Shown here: one piece after another, positions 17,045 to 25,508 of the stretch
How positions within the stretch are numbered: the stretch's first letter is position 1
Layout of the letters: every line of letters begins with the position of its first letter
Source: CAIKMD01 sp963702925
GTDB taxonomy: Bacteria > Pseudomonadota > Alphaproteobacteria > ATCC43930 > CGMCC-115725
Direction of reading: 5' to 3'
Length of the DNA: 64,000 bases
Assembly: GCA_963702925.1 (NCBI GenBank)
Contig: OY969771.1
Coordinates: 2,666,001 to 2,730,000 of the forward strand
Notes under the pieces: model-generated
Database searches by the model: none
What the model was told of the DNA's origin: nothing
Seen by the model: only the letters and a program-made list of their open reading frames with translations
Translations under genes and position numbers: made by a program

Positions 17045-18115
17045 TTAGCGCAAGGGCAGCTTTTCGATCCCAAGCGCCGCGGCAAGCTTCTCGAGCGCGG
17101 CGAGCGGCGCCTTGCGCAGCGGAATACCGGCGGTTTGGGCGGCAAGGAAATTCTCGTGACCGCGCTGACCCGGATAGCGGACTTGCTCGGCCCCCGGCAA
17201 CGGCGTCGAGCCCCGCATGTCGCGCACCACCTTGTCGACGTAGCGTTTGAAGGTTTCGGCGGGACCGAAGCTGGCGATGTTGAGCGCCATGATTGCTTGC
17301 CCGGTATTAGATGGCGGGGAACGCGGCGGGCCGCCCGGACTTCCCGCATCGCGCCCCACTGGCGCGCCGTTGAGGGCGCCGCCCATCAACGCGAAGGCCA
17401 GCGCGAGCCCATAGCCTTTATAGCCGCCGATCGGCAGCAAGGTGCCTTCATGCGCGCGTTTCGGATCGGTGATCGGTTTGCCCTTGCGGTCGATGACCCA
17501 ACCCTCCGGCAGCGCTTCGCCGCTTTCGACGGCGGCGCCGATCCGGCCATTGGACGCAACCGTCGTTGCGATGTCATGGACGATCGGCGGCTCGTCTTGC
17601 GCCGGGATCGCGATCGCAATGGGGTTGGTGCCGAGGAGAGGCTCGATGCCGCCCCACGGTGCCATGTGGTTGACCTCGGCCACGGCCAAATAAAGGCCGA
17701 TCATGTTCTGCGCGAGCGGCATCATCGCGTAGGGCGCGGCGGCGCCGGCATGGTTGCTGTGACGCGCGCCGACCCAGCCGATGCCGCAACGCCCGGCTTT
17801 TTCGATCGCGAGCTTGGCGGCAAAGCGCATCACCAGATGGCCCATGCCGTTATCGCCATCGATCAGCGCGGTCGCCGGCGCTTCCTCGACGATGCGGATC
17901 TGGGGCGCGTTGTTGATCGCGCCCGATTTCAGCTTTTGCACATAGATCGGCAGGCGCGCGATCCCATGCGTGTCGGCGCCGCGCATATCGGTCAACACCA
18001 TCAGCTCGGCGACCGCTTCGGCATCCGCCGCCGGCATGCCGACGGCGGTCAGCGCGCGCAGAATGAACCGCCGTCCGTCCTCGGGCATGAAGCAACGATT
18101 TCCCGACTCGGGCAT
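17045..18115 (-). CDS. Ldh-family (malate/L-sulfolactate type) NAD(P)-dependent dehydrogenase
   Basis: 356 aa, belonging to the Ldh_2/MDH family that is unrelated to classical malate dehydrogenase. Recognisable blocks are TDMRGADTHGIARLPIY near 43-59 (catalytic His in DTHG), ARHSNHAGAAAPYAM near 125, and MAPWGGIEPLLGTNPIAIA near 155-173. Later blocks are KPITDP and LLPIGGYKGYGLALA near 235. Family members oxidise 2-hydroxy acids such as malate, ureidoglycolate, sulfolactate or 2,3-diketogulonate; which one is not readable here. AGAGGG precedes the start. The next gene downstream region is empty, while upstream lies a solitary binding protein, so the pair may import and oxidise one hydroxy acid (inference). 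Confidence 0.88.
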   Translation of the reverse strand: MPESGNRCFMPEDGRRFILRALTAVGMPAADAEAVAELMVLTDMRGADTHGIARLPIYVQKLKSGAINNAPQIRIVEEAPATALIDGDNGMGHLVMRFAAKLAIEKAGRCGIGWVGARHSNHAGAAAPYAMMPLAQNMIGLYLAVAEVNHMAPWGGIEPLLGTNPIAIAIPAQDEPPIVHDIATTVASNGRIGAAVESGEALPEGWVIDRKGKPITDPKRAHEGTLLPIGGYKGYGLALAFALMGGALNGAPVGRDAGSPGGPPRSPPSNTGQAIMALNIASFGPAETFKRYVDKVVRDMRGSTPLPGAEQVRYPGQRGHENFLAAQTAGIPLRKAPLAALEKLAAALGIEKLPLR

Positions 18116-18161
18116 CGGCGTTTTCCCTCTTTATTGCTGCGCGAAACGCGGCGGCTTGCGA

Positions 18162-19181
18162 TCAATCCTTGATGCGCGCCGCGGCTTCCTGGGCGAGCGA
18201 CATGTCGACATAGGGCGCGACCGTGATCGCGCTCGGGATGATCCCCGCCTTCTTCATGTCCTCGACATTGCGCTGCAGGCGAGCGGCATCGACCATCGCT
18301 TTGGGATCGTAGTAATAGTCGCCCTTGGTGTAGACCCAGGCGCTCAAACGCTCGATCGGGATTTTCGTGGTGTCGGCGAGCTGTTTGACGGCATCCATGC
18401 GTGTCTTCGGGTCGAACATCCAACGGCGCATGCGCATATTGTCTTCGAGGAAATCGACCAGCGCGGCGCGGTTTTTTGCGACGAAATCCGCTTTCGCCAT
18501 CCACAGCAGGGTTTCGACCGGCCCGAACGCGTCGCCGACGCTGAAGATCGGCTTCAGCTCCGGATCTTTCTGCGCGTCGAGATGGAAAGGCGGCACCAGA
18601 ATGGCCGCGTCGATCTTCCGCGCTTCGAGCGCCGCCAACTGCGAGGGGAAAGAAATCTCGAGAACCTGGAAGTCTTTGGGCTCGGTGAAACCGTGCTTTG
18701 CCATGACCATATGCGCCGCGGAATTGACATTGGAGCCGCGCACACTGACGCCGATTATCTTGCCTTTCAGGTCCTCGACCTGCTTGATCTCGCTGCCATG
18801 GGCCCAGAAATAGGTTTGCAGATAGCCGGGCACTTCGGTCGAGATTTGTTGCCCGATGACGCGCAGATCGAGCTTCGCGTTGACGACGCCGAGAACCAGC
18901 GCCTGCGGGCTCAAGGTGCTGAGGTCGGTCTCGCCCACGGCCAGCGCGGTCAGCGTGGCGCCGCCGCCTTGCAGCTTCAGCGGTTCCACCACATAAGATT
19001 GCCCGTAATGGCGATAGACGTTCGGCGCGTATTGCGGAACCGTGGGAATCAACGGCGCGAACTGACCGGGAACGATGTTCCAATCGGCGCGGATCTTTAT
19101 CGGATCGGCCGAAGCGATGCCCCCTGCCAAGGTGGCAGCGCATGCTGTGCCGAGAAGTGCAGCTATTGTCGCCCGAACCAT
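18162..19181 (-). CDS. ABC-type NitT/TauT-like substrate-binding protein (orphan)
   Basis: 339 aa from ATG 19181, chosen because AGGGGGAG lies 10 bases upstream and the protein then begins with a clean signal peptide (MVRATIAALLGTACAATLAGGIASA, cut after ASA; parts only). The mature part is a two-lobe periplasmic binding protein of the NMT1/SsuA type, with ALAVGETDLSTLS and EDLKGKIIGVSVRGSNVNS blocks. No permease or ATPase gene is near. A clear paralogue is at 36312-37328, sharing an HYGQSYV motif and the same layout. It sits 46 bases upstream of the Ldh-type dehydrogenase on the same strand, so the two are probably co-transcribed. Confidence 0.85.
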   Translation of the reverse strand: MVRATIAALLGTACAATLAGGIASADPIKIRADWNIVPGQFAPLIPTVPQYAPNVYRHYGQSYVVEPLKLQGGGATLTALAVGETDLSTLSPQALVLGVVNAKLDLRVIGQQISTEVPGYLQTYFWAHGSEIKQVEDLKGKIIGVSVRGSNVNSAAHMVMAKHGFTEPKDFQVLEISFPSQLAALEARKIDAAILVPPFHLDAQKDPELKPIFSVGDAFGPVETLLWMAKADFVAKNRAALVDFLEDNMRMRRWMFDPKTRMDAVKQLADTTKIPIERLSAWVYTKGDYYYDPKAMVDAARLQRNVEDMKKAGIIPSAITVAPYVDMSLAQEAAARIKD

Positions 19182-19334
19182 AACGCGTTTCTCCCCCTGC
19201 GAGATTGATCTCCCGTCGGAAGAGACTGTATGGCGCCTGCGCTTCCAGGGCAATCGCGCGCGTCCTTCGCGGTGTCCGCGAAGAACGCGCGGGTCGGCAT
19301 CCTTTTGGTGCAGTCTTGCGGGTTGTGCGGGTTT

Positions 19335-19877
19335 CTACGCGCTCTTCGCGAGATGGGCGAATTCGCGCGCGTGGAGACCCGGGTGCCATGCTTCTTCCGA
19401 GGAATCGAGGAGCTCTTCGAGCTGTCGGCGTGCGCGCGACGCGCGGCTTTTCATGGTCCCGACCGCGCAGCCGGCGATTTCGGCCGCGCGCTCATAGGAA
19501 TATCCTTGCGCACCGACCAGGATCAGCGCTTCGCGTTGCACCAGCGGCAAGGTTGCAAAACGCGCTTCGACCTCGCGCATCCGCAGGTGCCATTCCTGTT
19601 CGCCATGCGCGGCGGGAAGGATCGCTTCCATGTCGATCTCGGTGCTCGGGAAGCGCTTCTCGCGCCGTTTCTCGTTCATGTAGGTGTTGCGCAGGATCGT
19701 GGTGAGCCATGCCCGCAAATTGGTTCCGGCTTGGAATTGGTCGGCATGCGTCAAGGCGCGCAGGACCGTATCCTGGACGAGATCGTCGGCAACGCTGCGG
19801 TTTCTTGCCAAGCGGCGAGCAAAGTTTTGGAGGTGCGACAGATTCTGAATGACGTCATCGCTGAACGTGGCAGTCAT
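19335..19877 (-). CDS. ECF-type RNA polymerase sigma factor
   Basis: 180 aa. Region 2 is seen at about 15-75 (RSVADDLVQDTVLRALTHAD and GTNLRAWLTTILRN). Region 4 is at about 108-160 (LPLVQREALILVGAQGYSY then the helix-turn-helix AGCAVGTMKSRASRARRQL). The sequence style is that of alphaproteobacterial ECF15/EcfG-like or related general-stress sigma factors. AAGGAGAAG is well placed before the start. No anti-sigma factor, PhyR or NepR gene is adjacent, which is unusual, so its control must come from elsewhere. Confidence 0.88.
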   Translation of the reverse strand: MTATFSDDVIQNLSHLQNFARRLARNRSVADDLVQDTVLRALTHADQFQAGTNLRAWLTTILRNTYMNEKRREKRFPSTEIDMEAILPAAHGEQEWHLRMREVEARFATLPLVQREALILVGAQGYSYERAAEIAGCAVGTMKSRASRARRQLEELLDSSEEAWHPGLHAREFAHLAKSA

Positions 19878-20432
19878 CAGTCTTCTCCTTCAATAATTTG
19901 CGGTTTTCGCGAGGGCAAAAGGCCCAATTCCGCGAGGCTCGTGGCTCCTTTCACTGTCGAGGCCGCGGTCAACGCATCCCGGCTTTCGCGGAGATGGCAA
20001 AGACCATTGCATTAACCTTAGTAATCAAAGGCGGCGCTTTGAAGATAAAAAATGCTGCGCCACGGAAAGACCCAAAATGAGGAGGTATCTATATTATTTC
20101 TCCTTCATTTTGACACAATCATGACAATAAAAAGACGCCAGATGCGCTAATCAATACTTCGAAGAATGGGGTGTGCGACCATTGATATAGTTGACGTTTT
20201 GGGCCCATGACGCACGGTGCCGCACGCTTGCGGCGCGCGGCGTGGCGCTTTTTTGCTCAGCGTGCTGTCGGGCGGGAAGCGGAACGATTCGGGGCCGCTC
20301 GCGTTCGCCAAGATCGGCAATTTCCGTTGGGCCGAAAGCGGTGACATGATGGCGCTTCGCGGCGAGCCCCATGCCAGTGCGGCCTGGACGATGCGGGTCT
20401 CGGGCAATAACAGGAAAGGAGCGTGCAGCGTC
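19878..20432. other. Long divergent gap between sigma factor and gnd operon, with A/T-rich inverted repeat
   Basis: 555 bases hold the divergent promoters of the sigma gene and the gnd-zwf-pgl operon. Bases 20020-20160 are markedly A/T-rich. AAAATGAGGAG from 20074 pairs, with one bulge, with CTCCTTCATTTT ending at 20111, giving a stem of about 11 bp. A TTGACA-like hexamer follows at 20110-20115 but no good -10 is at standard spacing. The frame upstream of gnd in 20217-20432 is a 5' extension without family similarity and is not counted as coding. Confidence 0.5.
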
Positions 20433-21416
20433 ATGCAACTCGGCGTCATCGGCTTGGGCCGCATGGGCGGCAATATCGCGCGGCGTGTGGCGGCGCGCGG
20501 CCACGACTGCGTCGTGTTCGACCGTGACGCGGCGGCGATCGCCGCGCTCGCGAAAGAGCCGCGTATCCGTGGCGCGCGCACGCTCGCGGCGCTGGTCGAA
20601 AGCCTGCAGCCACCGCGTGCGATCTGGTTGATGCTGCCCGCCGGCGCGGTGACGGAAGAGACCGTTGAGGCGCTGGCGACGCTGCTGGGTCCGGACGACA
20701 CCGTGATCGACGGCGGCAATTCCTTCTGGCAAGACGACATCCGGCGGGCGCAGGCCCTCGCCGCCAAGCGCGTGCATTATGTCGATGTCGGCACCAGCGG
20801 CGGGATTTGGGGGCTGGAGCGCGGCTACTGCCTGATGATCGGCGGCGAAAAGCCGGTCGTCGAGCGGCTCGAGCCGCTTTTCGAAGCGCTGGCGCCGGGG
20901 CCAGGAACCATTGCGCGCACGCCGCATCGCGAAAAGCGTGATCCGCGCGCCGAGCGCGGCTTCATCCATGCCGGCCCGAATGGCGCCGGCCATTTCGTCA
21001 AGATGATCCATAACGGCATCGAATACGGTCTGATGCAGGCCTATGCCGAAGGCTTCGAGATCTTGCAGCACGCGGCGAGCGAGAGCTTGCCGCCAGAGCG
21101 GCGGCTTGCGCTCAACCTTCCCGACATCGCCGAGGTGTGGCGCCGCGGCAGCGTCGTATCGTCATGGCTGCTCGATCTCATCGCCGCGGCTTTGGCGGAA
21201 GACGGGGATCTCGCGCATTATGCCGGCGTGGTCGAGGATTCCGGCGAAGGGCGCTGGACGATTGCCGCCGCGATCGATGAGGCGGTGCCGGCGAATGTGC
21301 TCTCGGCGGCGCTTTATGCCCGCTTCCGTTCGCGCGACAAGGACAGCTTCGCCGATAAGCTGCTTTCCGCCATGCGCAAAGGTTTTGGCGGCCATGTCGA
21401 GCCGAAGGCGGGGTAG
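20433..21416 (+). CDS. gnd: 6-phosphogluconate dehydrogenase, decarboxylating (short form)
   Basis: 327 aa, starting MQLGVIGLGRMGG at 20433 behind GGAAAGGAG; a longer in-frame start at 20217 is rejected because it adds 72 residues before the nucleotide-binding fold. The dinucleotide motif GLGRMGG is at 7-13. The substrate block (YVDVGTSGGIWGLERGYCLMIGG) and GPNGAGHFVKMIHNGIEYG (catalytic Lys region) follow. The length matches the YqeC/GndA-like short, often NAD-preferring, enzymes rather than the 470-residue type. It makes ribulose-5-phosphate in the oxidative pentose phosphate pathway. It heads a four-gene operon. Confidence 0.93.
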   Translation: MQLGVIGLGRMGGNIARRVAARGHDCVVFDRDAAAIAALAKEPRIRGARTLAALVESLQPPRAIWLMLPAGAVTEETVEALATLLGPDDTVIDGGNSFWQDDIRRAQALAAKRVHYVDVGTSGGIWGLERGYCLMIGGEKPVVERLEPLFEALAPGPGTIARTPHREKRDPRAERGFIHAGPNGAGHFVKMIHNGIEYGLMQAYAEGFEILQHAASESLPPERRLALNLPDIAEVWRRGSVVSSWLLDLIAAALAEDGDLAHYAGVVEDSGEGRWTIAAAIDEAVPANVLSAALYARFRSRDKDSFADKLLSAMRKGFGGHVEPKAG

Positions 21417-21420
21417 TCCA

Positions 21421-22953
21421 ATGGCGGAACGAAGCAGCGCGATGCAGCAACGCCAAGGCGACCCGTGCTGCCTGACGGTTTTCGGTGCCTCGGGCGACCT
21501 GACCAAGCGTCTGCTGATGCCGACGCTTTATCACCTGGCCAAGGCCGGGCTCCTGCCGGATGCTTTCGCCATCCTCGGCGTCGCGCGTTCGCCGCAGTCA
21601 CAAGATGAATTTCGAGCCCACATCAAAGAGGCGATCGAGACCTTTGCCGGCGTCAAACCCGATCCGGAGATCGTCGCCTGGCTGCTGGCGCGCGCGCATT
21701 ATTTCGCGGGGGATATCGATAGTCGCGAAGCCTATGGCGGGTTGAGCGAGCTTCTCGGGCGCATCGAGCGCGATTATAAGACCCAAGGCAATTGCCTCTT
21801 TTATCTCGCAACGCCGCCCGATGCCTTCGCGCCGATCGTGCGCCATCTCGGCGAAGCGGGGCTCGCAAGCGAGGACGGGCATTGGCGCCGCATCGTCATC
21901 GAAAAGCCTTTCGGCAGCGACCTGGCATCGGCGCGCAAGCTCAACCGCGAAATCCGCGCGGTCTTTGCCGAGCAGCAAATCTATCGCATCGACCACTATC
22001 TCGGCAAAGAGACGGTTCAAAACATCATGGCCTTGCGCTTCGCGAACGGCCTGTTCGAATCGCTGTGGAATCGCGATCGCATCGATCACGTCCAGATCAC
22101 GGTCGCCGAAACCTTGTCGGTCGAAGGCCGCGGAAATTTCTACGATGCCACCGGCGCGTTGCGCGACATGGTTCCCAATCACCTGTTCCAGCTCTTGTCG
22201 CTCGTCGCCATGGAGCCACCCGTGCGCTTCGACGCCAATTCCGTCCGCGCCGAAAAGGCCAAGCTCCTGCGCGCCGTGCAGCAGATTTCGCCCGAAGCCG
22301 CGATGCGCGACGCCGTGCGCGGCCAATACGGCGCCGGCGCGGCGGGCGACAAGAAGATCGCCGCCTATCGGCAAGCCAAAGGCGTGGCCCCGGGCAGCGC
22401 CACCGAAACCTATGTCGCGCTGCGGCTGATGATCGACAATTGGCGCTGGGCGGGCGTGCCCTTTTACCTGCGAACCGGCAAGGCGTTGGCGGCGCGGCAA
22501 ACCGAGGTCGCGATCAAGTTCAAGGAGGCGCCCTTCACGCTTTTTCGCGAGACGCCGGTCGAAAGGCTCGTGCAGAATTTCATCATCATCCGAATTCAGC
22601 CCGATGAAGGGATCGCGCTGCAATTCAATGCCAAAGTGCCGGGGCCGCGGTTGTTGCTCGACGGCGTCAGAATGGATTTCAAATACAAGGACTATTTCGA
22701 GACCGCGCCGAGCACGGGTTATGAAACCCTGCTCTATGACTGCATGATCGGCGACAGCACCTTGTTTCAACAGGCCGAGGAAGTCGAATCGGCCTGGAGC
22801 ATCGTGCAGCCGATTCTCGACGATTGGCACGAAGCGCCGGCGCGCGATCTCGCGCTTTATCCCGCCGGCAGCGACGGCCCGGCGGAAGCCGACGATCTGC
22901 TGGCGCGCGACGGACGGCGTTGGCGGCGCATCGCGCCGCCGAAAGCGGCGTAA
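21421..22953 (+). CDS. zwf: Glucose-6-phosphate 1-dehydrogenase
   Basis: 510 aa. N-terminal FGASGDLTKR (21-30) is the NADP-binding signature. IVIEKPFGSDL and the active-site block YRIDHYLGKE near 195 are intact, as is the C-terminal LRTGKALAARQTEVAIKFK region. It oxidises glucose-6-phosphate to 6-phosphogluconolactone. The ATG at 21421 is 4 bases after the gnd stop; a second Met at 21442 is possible. It overlaps pgl by one base (TAATG). Length and motifs are complete. Confidence 0.96.
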   Translation: MAERSSAMQQRQGDPCCLTVFGASGDLTKRLLMPTLYHLAKAGLLPDAFAILGVARSPQSQDEFRAHIKEAIETFAGVKPDPEIVAWLLARAHYFAGDIDSREAYGGLSELLGRIERDYKTQGNCLFYLATPPDAFAPIVRHLGEAGLASEDGHWRRIVIEKPFGSDLASARKLNREIRAVFAEQQIYRIDHYLGKETVQNIMALRFANGLFESLWNRDRIDHVQITVAETLSVEGRGNFYDATGALRDMVPNHLFQLLSLVAMEPPVRFDANSVRAEKAKLLRAVQQISPEAAMRDAVRGQYGAGAAGDKKIAAYRQAKGVAPGSATETYVALRLMIDNWRWAGVPFYLRTGKALAARQTEVAIKFKEAPFTLFRETPVERLVQNFIIIRIQPDEGIALQFNAKVPGPRLLLDGVRMDFKYKDYFETAPSTGYETLLYDCMIGDSTLFQQAEEVESAWSIVQPILDDWHEAPARDLALYPAGSDGPAEADDLLARDGRRWRRIAPPKAA

Positions 22954-23705
22954 TGGCGGAACGCCGGGTTGCTTCGATCGGCGGCGCGCCCGCCGAGCTG
23001 AACGTTTCCGCTGATTCGGCGGATTTGGCGCGCGACGCCGCGGCGTGGTTGTTGGATCTCGTGCTTGCCGCAGGTGATAGGCCCGCGCTGTGCCTCGCTG
23101 GCGGGTCGACGCCGGCTGCGCTTTATCACCTGCTCGCCGCCGAACCCTATCGCAACCGCTTCCCGTGGCAGAAGGTGCATTGGTTTTGGGGCGACGAACG
23201 CTTTGTTCCCCGTGACGACAAGCGTAGCAATTTCCGCATGGCCTGGACCACGCTGTTCGAGCATGTTCCGGCGCCGCCCGAGAATATTCATCCGATCGCG
23301 ACCGATCGCGGTCTGGCTTTTGCCGCCGCCGATTACGAGCGCCTGCTGCGGCAATTTTACGGCGCCGATCGCTTGGCCGCCGGCCATCCGCTCTTTGCCG
23401 CGACCTTGCTCGGGCTCGGCACGGACGGGCATACGGCCTCGCTTTTTCCCGGCGATCCGGCGCTGGGCGAAAGCGAACGCTGGGTTATGCCGGTGCCCGA
23501 TGCGAAGCCGGAGCCGCGTATCACCTTGACCGTGCCGGCGCTGACCAGCGCGGCCAAGATCGCTTTTCTCGTCAGCGGTACGGACAAGCGCGCGATCCTG
23601 GCGCGTCTGCGGCGCGGCGAAGACCTGCCCGCCGGCCGGATTGCCGCGGTAGGAAATACGCTTTGGTTCATCGATCGCGTTGCCGCCGAAGAGGAAACGA
23701 CATGA
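22953..23705 (+). CDS. pgl: 6-phosphogluconolactonase
   Basis: 250 aa of the DevB/SOL family. Seen are LCLAGGSTPAALYHLL near 49-64, VHWFWGDERFVP near 75-86, SNFRMAW, and LGLGTDGHTASLFPGD near 150. These make the sugar-isomerase-like fold active site. It hydrolyses 6-phosphogluconolactone, the step between zwf and gnd, and is encoded between zwf and the kinase gene. The start shares TAATG with the zwf stop and the end shares ATGA with the next gene, so the whole operon is translationally coupled. Confidence 0.95.
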   Translation: MAERRVASIGGAPAELNVSADSADLARDAAAWLLDLVLAAGDRPALCLAGGSTPAALYHLLAAEPYRNRFPWQKVHWFWGDERFVPRDDKRSNFRMAWTTLFEHVPAPPENIHPIATDRGLAFAAADYERLLRQFYGADRLAAGHPLFAATLLGLGTDGHTASLFPGDPALGESERWVMPVPDAKPEPRITLTVPALTSAAKIAFLVSGTDKRAILARLRRGEDLPAGRIAAVGNTLWFIDRVAAEEETT

Positions 23706-24439
23706 CAAGCATGACCCAGTCGCCTGTCACCCTCGCCATCGATATCGGCGGCACGCATATCAAAGCGTCGGTCCTCGATGTCGCGGGGCGCATGATCGCC
23801 GCCGAATTGCATCTGCCGACGCCGCGCGATCCGGCGCCGCACGCCGTCATCGATGCGATCGAGACCTTGGCGGCGCAATTGCCGGAATATGATCGCGTCT
23901 CCGCGGGATTCCCCGGTTATGTCTCCGACGGGTGTGTCAGAACCGCGCCCAATCTCGGTACCGAGCAGTGGCGCGATTATCCCTTGGCCGAGGCATTGGC
24001 GAAGCATTTGAAGAAGCCGGCGCGGGTCTTGAACGACGCCGATGTGCAAGGTCTCGGCGTCATCGCGGGACGAGGCCTCGAATGCGTCTTGACCCTCGGC
24101 ACCGGAATCGGTTCGGCGCTCTTCAAGCGCGGGCGTCTGTTGCCGCATCTCGAGCTCGGCCAGCATCCGGTGTGGAAGCGCAAAACCTATGATCATTATC
24201 TCGGCGATGCGGCGCTCAAAGACAAAGGGCCGGAGCATTGGAACCGGCGTTTGCAGCGAGCGATCGGTTTCGTCCAGACCCTCGTCAATTGCGACACGCT
24301 CTATCTCGGCGGCGGTAACGCGCTGGCGATAAGCTTCCAATTACCCGAAAACGTAAAAATCGTGTCCAATACAGGCGGCATCACCGGCGGCGCCAAGCTT
24401 TGGGATAAGGCGCTCGACGAGGTTTTCGCGCGCCGCTGA
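23702..24439 (+). CDS. ROK-family sugar kinase, polyphosphate-glucokinase-like
   Basis: 245 aa with phosphate-1 motif AIDIGGTHIKA near 12-22, sugar-binding SAGFPGYVSDGCVRTAPNLG near 67-86, catalytic LNDADVQGLG near 115-124, and GTGIGSALF. The order and short length match the polyphosphate/ATP glucokinase (PPGK) branch of ROK proteins. In this operon it would feed glucose-6-phosphate to Zwf. Whether it uses polyphosphate or ATP cannot be told from motifs. ROK zinc-finger cysteines are absent, as usual for PPGK types. Confidence 0.82.
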   Translation: MTSMTQSPVTLAIDIGGTHIKASVLDVAGRMIAAELHLPTPRDPAPHAVIDAIETLAAQLPEYDRVSAGFPGYVSDGCVRTAPNLGTEQWRDYPLAEALAKHLKKPARVLNDADVQGLGVIAGRGLECVLTLGTGIGSALFKRGRLLPHLELGQHPVWKRKTYDHYLGDAALKDKGPEHWNRRLQRAIGFVQTLVNCDTLYLGGGNALAISFQLPENVKIVSNTGGITGGAKLWDKALDEVFARR

Positions 24440-24535
24440 CATCCAGCGGCCATCGCCTAAAGCTTGCCGCACGCAACTTTTGCGGCCGAACGGCGTTGAC
24501 ATCTTCGGAGCGAGAAACTTCTCTGGAGATTCGGA

Positions 24536-24946
24536 ATGAAATCGTACCTTGCTTTTGTTTCCGCGGCGGCGCTGCTGTTTTCGGCGGCCGGCGTTGCCGC
24601 CATGCCGGCCTCGCCTCAGCCGGCGCGCCATCCTTCCCTTATCGCCGTCGCCGATAGCGATCAAGACGATGTGGCGGCTCAGCGCGACGCCGATCTGCAA
24701 AAGGCGCAAGACGAGTTTCGCTATTGGCAGAATCGGATGAGCGAATGGGCGAACGCGGCGAAAGCAAAAAGCGCCGAGGTCAGCGACCAGGCGCAGGAAA
24801 ACATCGATAAAGCCTGGCTCGACGTCAAAGCCGATTGGCGGAAGCTGCAAAACGCCGCGCCCGACGGCTGGGACAAGGCGCGCCTCGCCTTCGAAGAGGC
24901 GTCGCAGCGGCTGGAGAAAGCCTGGAACAACGCTCACCAAGGTTGA
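24536..24946 (+). CDS. Exported helical protein of unknown function
   Basis: 136 aa. A signal peptide (MKSYLAFVSAAALLFSAAGV, cut near AAM) is followed by about 110 residues of charged, heptad-rich helix with many Trp (YWQNRMSEWANAA, KAWLDVKADWRKL, EKAWNN). It is predicted periplasmic and coiled-coil. No family name is recognised. It begins a trio with two small membrane proteins known from stress-related loci. CTGGAGA is 8 bases before the ATG. Confidence 0.7.
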   Translation: MKSYLAFVSAAALLFSAAGVAAMPASPQPARHPSLIAVADSDQDDVAAQRDADLQKAQDEFRYWQNRMSEWANAAKAKSAEVSDQAQENIDKAWLDVKADWRKLQNAAPDGWDKARLAFEEASQRLEKAWNNAHQG

Positions 24947-24967
24947 GCCAACGCGCGGGAGAAGGTC

Positions 24968-25147
24968 ATGCTTTATTGGGCTGCCGTGTTTTTCATCATC
25001 GCGATCGTCGCCGGCGTTCTCGGCTTCACCGGCATCGCCGTCGCGACGGCCGAGATCGCGAAGCTTCTCTTCTTCATCTTCTTGGTGCTTTTCGCCGTGT
25101 CGGTGATCGCGTCGCTGGTCAGGCGAACGCCGCCGCGTTCCTTTTAA
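24968..25147 (+). CDS. DUF1328 (UPF0391/YtjA-type) small membrane protein, 59 aa
   Basis: 59 aa read directly from ATG 24968 to TAA. It starts MLYWAAVFFIIAIVAGVLGF and has a second hydrophobic helix near the C-terminus, with the GxxGxA and ATAEIAKLLFFIF pattern of DUF1328 proteins. Two membrane helices and a short basic tail. The family is widespread in proteobacteria and is often induced in stress or biofilm conditions; the mechanism is unknown. GGGAGAAGG is 2-10 bases upstream. Lies 22 bases after the exported helical protein. Confidence 0.85.
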   Translation: MLYWAAVFFIIAIVAGVLGFTGIAVATAEIAKLLFFIFLVLFAVSVIASLVRRTPPRSF

Positions 25148-25167
25148 TCTCGCCATCAGGAGTGGTC

Positions 25168-25446
25168 ATGAGCAACAACAGCCGGGCGGCCGAGGCCGCC
25201 GATTTCGACACGGTCGTCAAGGATATCGCCGCATTGAAGCATGATATCGGACGATTGATGGAGCAGGCTAAAACCGATGCCGCGCGAACCGTTAGCACCG
25301 AGACGAGCCGGCTTTACGGCGCGTTGGCGAATGAGGGCGAGCGCTCGGTCGAGGCGATCGCGCGGCAGGTGGAAGAGCGACCGCTTGCCAGCCTCTTGGT
25401 GGCCTTCGCGGTCGGCTTCGTCGGCGGAAATCTTCTCAAGCGGTGA
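25168..25446 (+). CDS. DUF883/ElaB-like membrane-anchored protein
   Basis: 92 aa from ATG 25168, chosen because AGGAG is 5 bases upstream. Residues 10-65 are an amphipathic helix (VVKDIAALKHDIGRLMEQAK). It ends in the typical DUF883 block RPLASLLVAFAVGFVGGNLLKR (only part quoted) as a C-terminal membrane helix with a Gly zipper. ElaB/YqjD relatives tether ribosomes or membranes in stationary phase. It shares an operon with the DUF1328 gene, a pairing common in alphaproteobacteria. Confidence 0.8.
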   Translation: MSNNSRAAEAADFDTVVKDIAALKHDIGRLMEQAKTDAARTVSTETSRLYGALANEGERSVEAIARQVEERPLASLLVAFAVGFVGGNLLKR

Positions 25447-25508
25447 GCAAGCTTTAGCGAAGGCGCCGCCCCGCGACGAGCGAGGCTAATGACCAGCGCC
25501 GGCCGGCG

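Noticed and set aside
24466..24486. Hairpin GCCGCA/TGCGGC after the kinase gene as terminator
   Set aside because: Stem of six and no T-run following; too weak.
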